Part shown: piece after piece, positions 62,930-64,000 of the stretch | Layout of the letters: each line of letters opens with the position of its first letter | Position numbering within the stretch: the stretch's first letter is position 1 | NCBI GenBank assembly: GCA_963751595.1 | Contig: CAVVVC010000004.1 | Span: 118,039-182,038 of the forward strand | Direction: 5' to 3' | Length of the DNA: 64,000 nt | Source: JAHEGP01 sp963751595 | GTDB lineage: Bacteria > Pseudomonadota > Gammaproteobacteria > Pseudomonadales > JAHEGP01 | Translations under genes and position numbers: made by a program | The notes under the pieces: generated by a model | The model's input: the letters and a program-made list of their open reading frames with translations, nothing else | The model's database searches: none | Told to the model about the DNA's origin: nothing

Positions 62930-63907
62930 CGCTCCCTGGTGGATCCTGAAGGCTGAACACCTGAAGGATCGACAGTTAAAGAACACGTAGTGAAGGTGTA
63001 AAAGAGTAATACGGTGAGGTGGCCGAGTGGCTGAGCCGTAGCTTGCGCAGCAAGCGGAGACAACGCCCGCAGGGCGGCCCCGAAGGGGTGAGGAGCCTGC
63101 GACGAATCAGGCGCTCCCCGGTGGATCCTGAAGGCTCAATGCCTGAAGGATCGACTGGTAAAGAACACGAAGTGAAGGTGTAAAAGAGTAATACGGTGAG
63201 GTGGCCGAGTGGCTGAGCCGTAGCCTGCGCAGCAAGCGGAGACAACGCCCCCGCAGGGCGGCCCCGAAGGGGTGAGGAGCCTGCGACGAATCAGGCGCTC
63301 CCCGGTGGATCCTGAAGGCCCAATGCCTGACGGATCGACTGTTAAAGAACACGTAGTGAAGGTGTAAAAGAGTAATACGGTGAGGTGGCCGAGTGGCTGA
63401 GCCGTAGCTTGCGCAGCAAGCGGAGACAACGCCCGCAGGGCGGCCCCGAAGGGGTGAGGAGCCTGCGACGAATCAGGCGCTCCCCGGTGAATCCCGAAGG
63501 CCCAATGCCTGAAGGATCGACGGTTAAAGAACACGAAGTGAAGTGGTAAAGAGTAATACGGTGAGGTGGCCGAGCCGTAGCTTGCGCAGCAAGCGGAGAC
63601 AACGCCCGCAGGGCGGCCCCGAAGGGGTGAGGAGCCTGCGACGAATCAGGCGCTCCCCGGTGGATCCTGAAGGGCCAATGCCTGAAGGATCGACTGTCAG
63701 AGAACACGTAGTGAAGGTGTAAAAGAGTAATACGGTGAGGTGGCTGAGCCGTAGCTTGCGCAGCAAGCGGAGACAACGCCCGCAGGGCGGCCCCGAAGGG
63801 GTGAGGAGCCTGCGACGAATCAGGCGCTCCCTGGTGGATTCTGAAGGCTCAATGCCTGAAGGATCGACTGTTAAAGAACACGTAGTGAAGGTTCAAAAGA
63901 GTAATAC
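62930..63907 (+). repeat. Tandem array of ~180-bp units, each carrying the tRNA-Ser 5' end
   Basis: A partial unit from 62930 is followed by five units starting with GGTGAGGTGGC at 63013, 63195, 63379, 63560 and 63734; the real tRNA starts at 63908. Spacings are 182, 184, 181, 174 and 174. Each unit contains the first 22 nt of the tRNA (acceptor and D arm), a block of small hairpins (GCTTGC/GCAAGC, CGCCC/GGGCG, CCCC/GGGG), then AGGCGCTCCCC as in the tRNA anticodon arm. An inverted repeat of 12 bp and a linker ending AAAGAGTAATAC follow. Units 4 and 5 have each lost one of two 8-bp direct repeats in the D arm. Confidence 0.95.
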
Positions 63908-63998
63908 GGTGAGGTGGCCGAGTGGCTGAAGGCGCTCCCCTGCTAAGGGAGTATAGGCTAATCCCCTATCGAGGGTTCGAATCCCTCCCTCACCGCCA
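63908..63998 (+). tRNA. serV: tRNA-Ser(GCU)
   Basis: The 91-nt cloverleaf has acceptor strands GGTGAGG and CCTCACC, discriminator G and an encoded CCA. The anticodon arm is CTCCC-CTGCTAA-GGGAG (anticodon GCT). A long variable arm follows, typical of Ser, and the T arm is GAGGG-TTCGAAT-CCCTC. E. coli also has tRNA-Ser(GCU), serV, downstream of csrA, supporting the gene symbol. The window ends two bases later. Confidence 0.97.
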
Positions 63999-64000
63999 TA

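Noticed and set aside
62833..63776. Overlapping minus-strand frames in the tRNA-Ser array
   Set aside because: They repeat with the DNA unit and translate the hairpin sequence; no start sites or protein-like composition. The DNA repeat explains them.
63013..63907. Array units as five further tRNA genes
   Set aside because: Each unit has only the 5' part of tRNA-Ser; none has the T arm, 3' acceptor strand or CCA, so none can fold as a tRNA.
1..64000. CRISPR array or integrated prophage
   Set aside because: No spaced short direct repeats of CRISPR type, no cas genes, no integrase or phage structural genes. The tRNA-Ser array has a 180-bp period and no spacers.

Overview
The window reads as chromosomal DNA of a marine-type gammaproteobacterium. 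Three things point there: the gene order alaS-lysC-csrA-tRNA-Ser, E. coli-like protein sequences (CsrA, RpsT, GreB, YqcC, Trm112), and a RegB/RegA redox pair next to FixL/FixJ-like regulators. A member of the Cellvibrionales (Halieaceae-like) is my best guess, from impression only. It is mostly ordinary core genome, with one accessory island at the left end.

Positions 1-17.5 kb are accessory. A same-strand cluster (694-17484) encodes secreted proteins: two tandem paralogues, a di-haem cytochrome c peroxidase (MauG/CcpA type), three paralogues of another secreted family, a three-domain multicopper oxidase, a SCO copper chaperone fused to cytochrome c, a VPLPA-CTERM protein and a small exported protein. 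Five of these unrelated proteins end in the same module, thrombospondin type-3 calcium repeats followed by a dockerin-like pair of EF-hand loops. A frameshifted relic of this module lies at 182-426. The likely theme is an extracellular or cell-surface copper/haem oxidation system; its substrate is unknown. A 2-kb decayed stretch (2885-4847) inside the cluster carries a 166-bp MITE-like element, and a 92% identical inverted copy sits at 55663-55830. Both have 12-bp near-perfect target duplications.

Positions 17.7-31.3 kb hold rpsT, dgkA, two DUF4136 lipoproteins, an acyltransferase, dinG and yqcC. They also hold a signalling block (FixJ-type regulator, hybrid kinase, FixL-like kinase), a first csrA and an amino-acid-type binding protein. 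Positions 31.4-37.3 kb hold glpK, argF, argD, a solitary hydantoinase-B subunit and grxD. Positions 37.9-43.4 kb are one very large gene, fusing two alpha/beta-hydrolase domains, a CHAT caspase-like protease and a helical C-terminus.

Positions 43.4-62.8 kb are core and regulatory genes: rnt, pyrC, argG, small membrane proteins, regA/regB, a TetR regulator, cysC-sat, a PpiC-HupE pair, a UDG-like protein, greB, an M23 peptidase, a Trm112 protein, alaS, lysC and a second csrA. The window ends with a tandem array of five ~180-bp units. Each begins with the 5' end of tRNA-Ser(GCU) followed by a run of strong hairpins, and the array leads directly into the intact tRNA-Ser gene. This array and the left-end redox cluster are the most unusual features.
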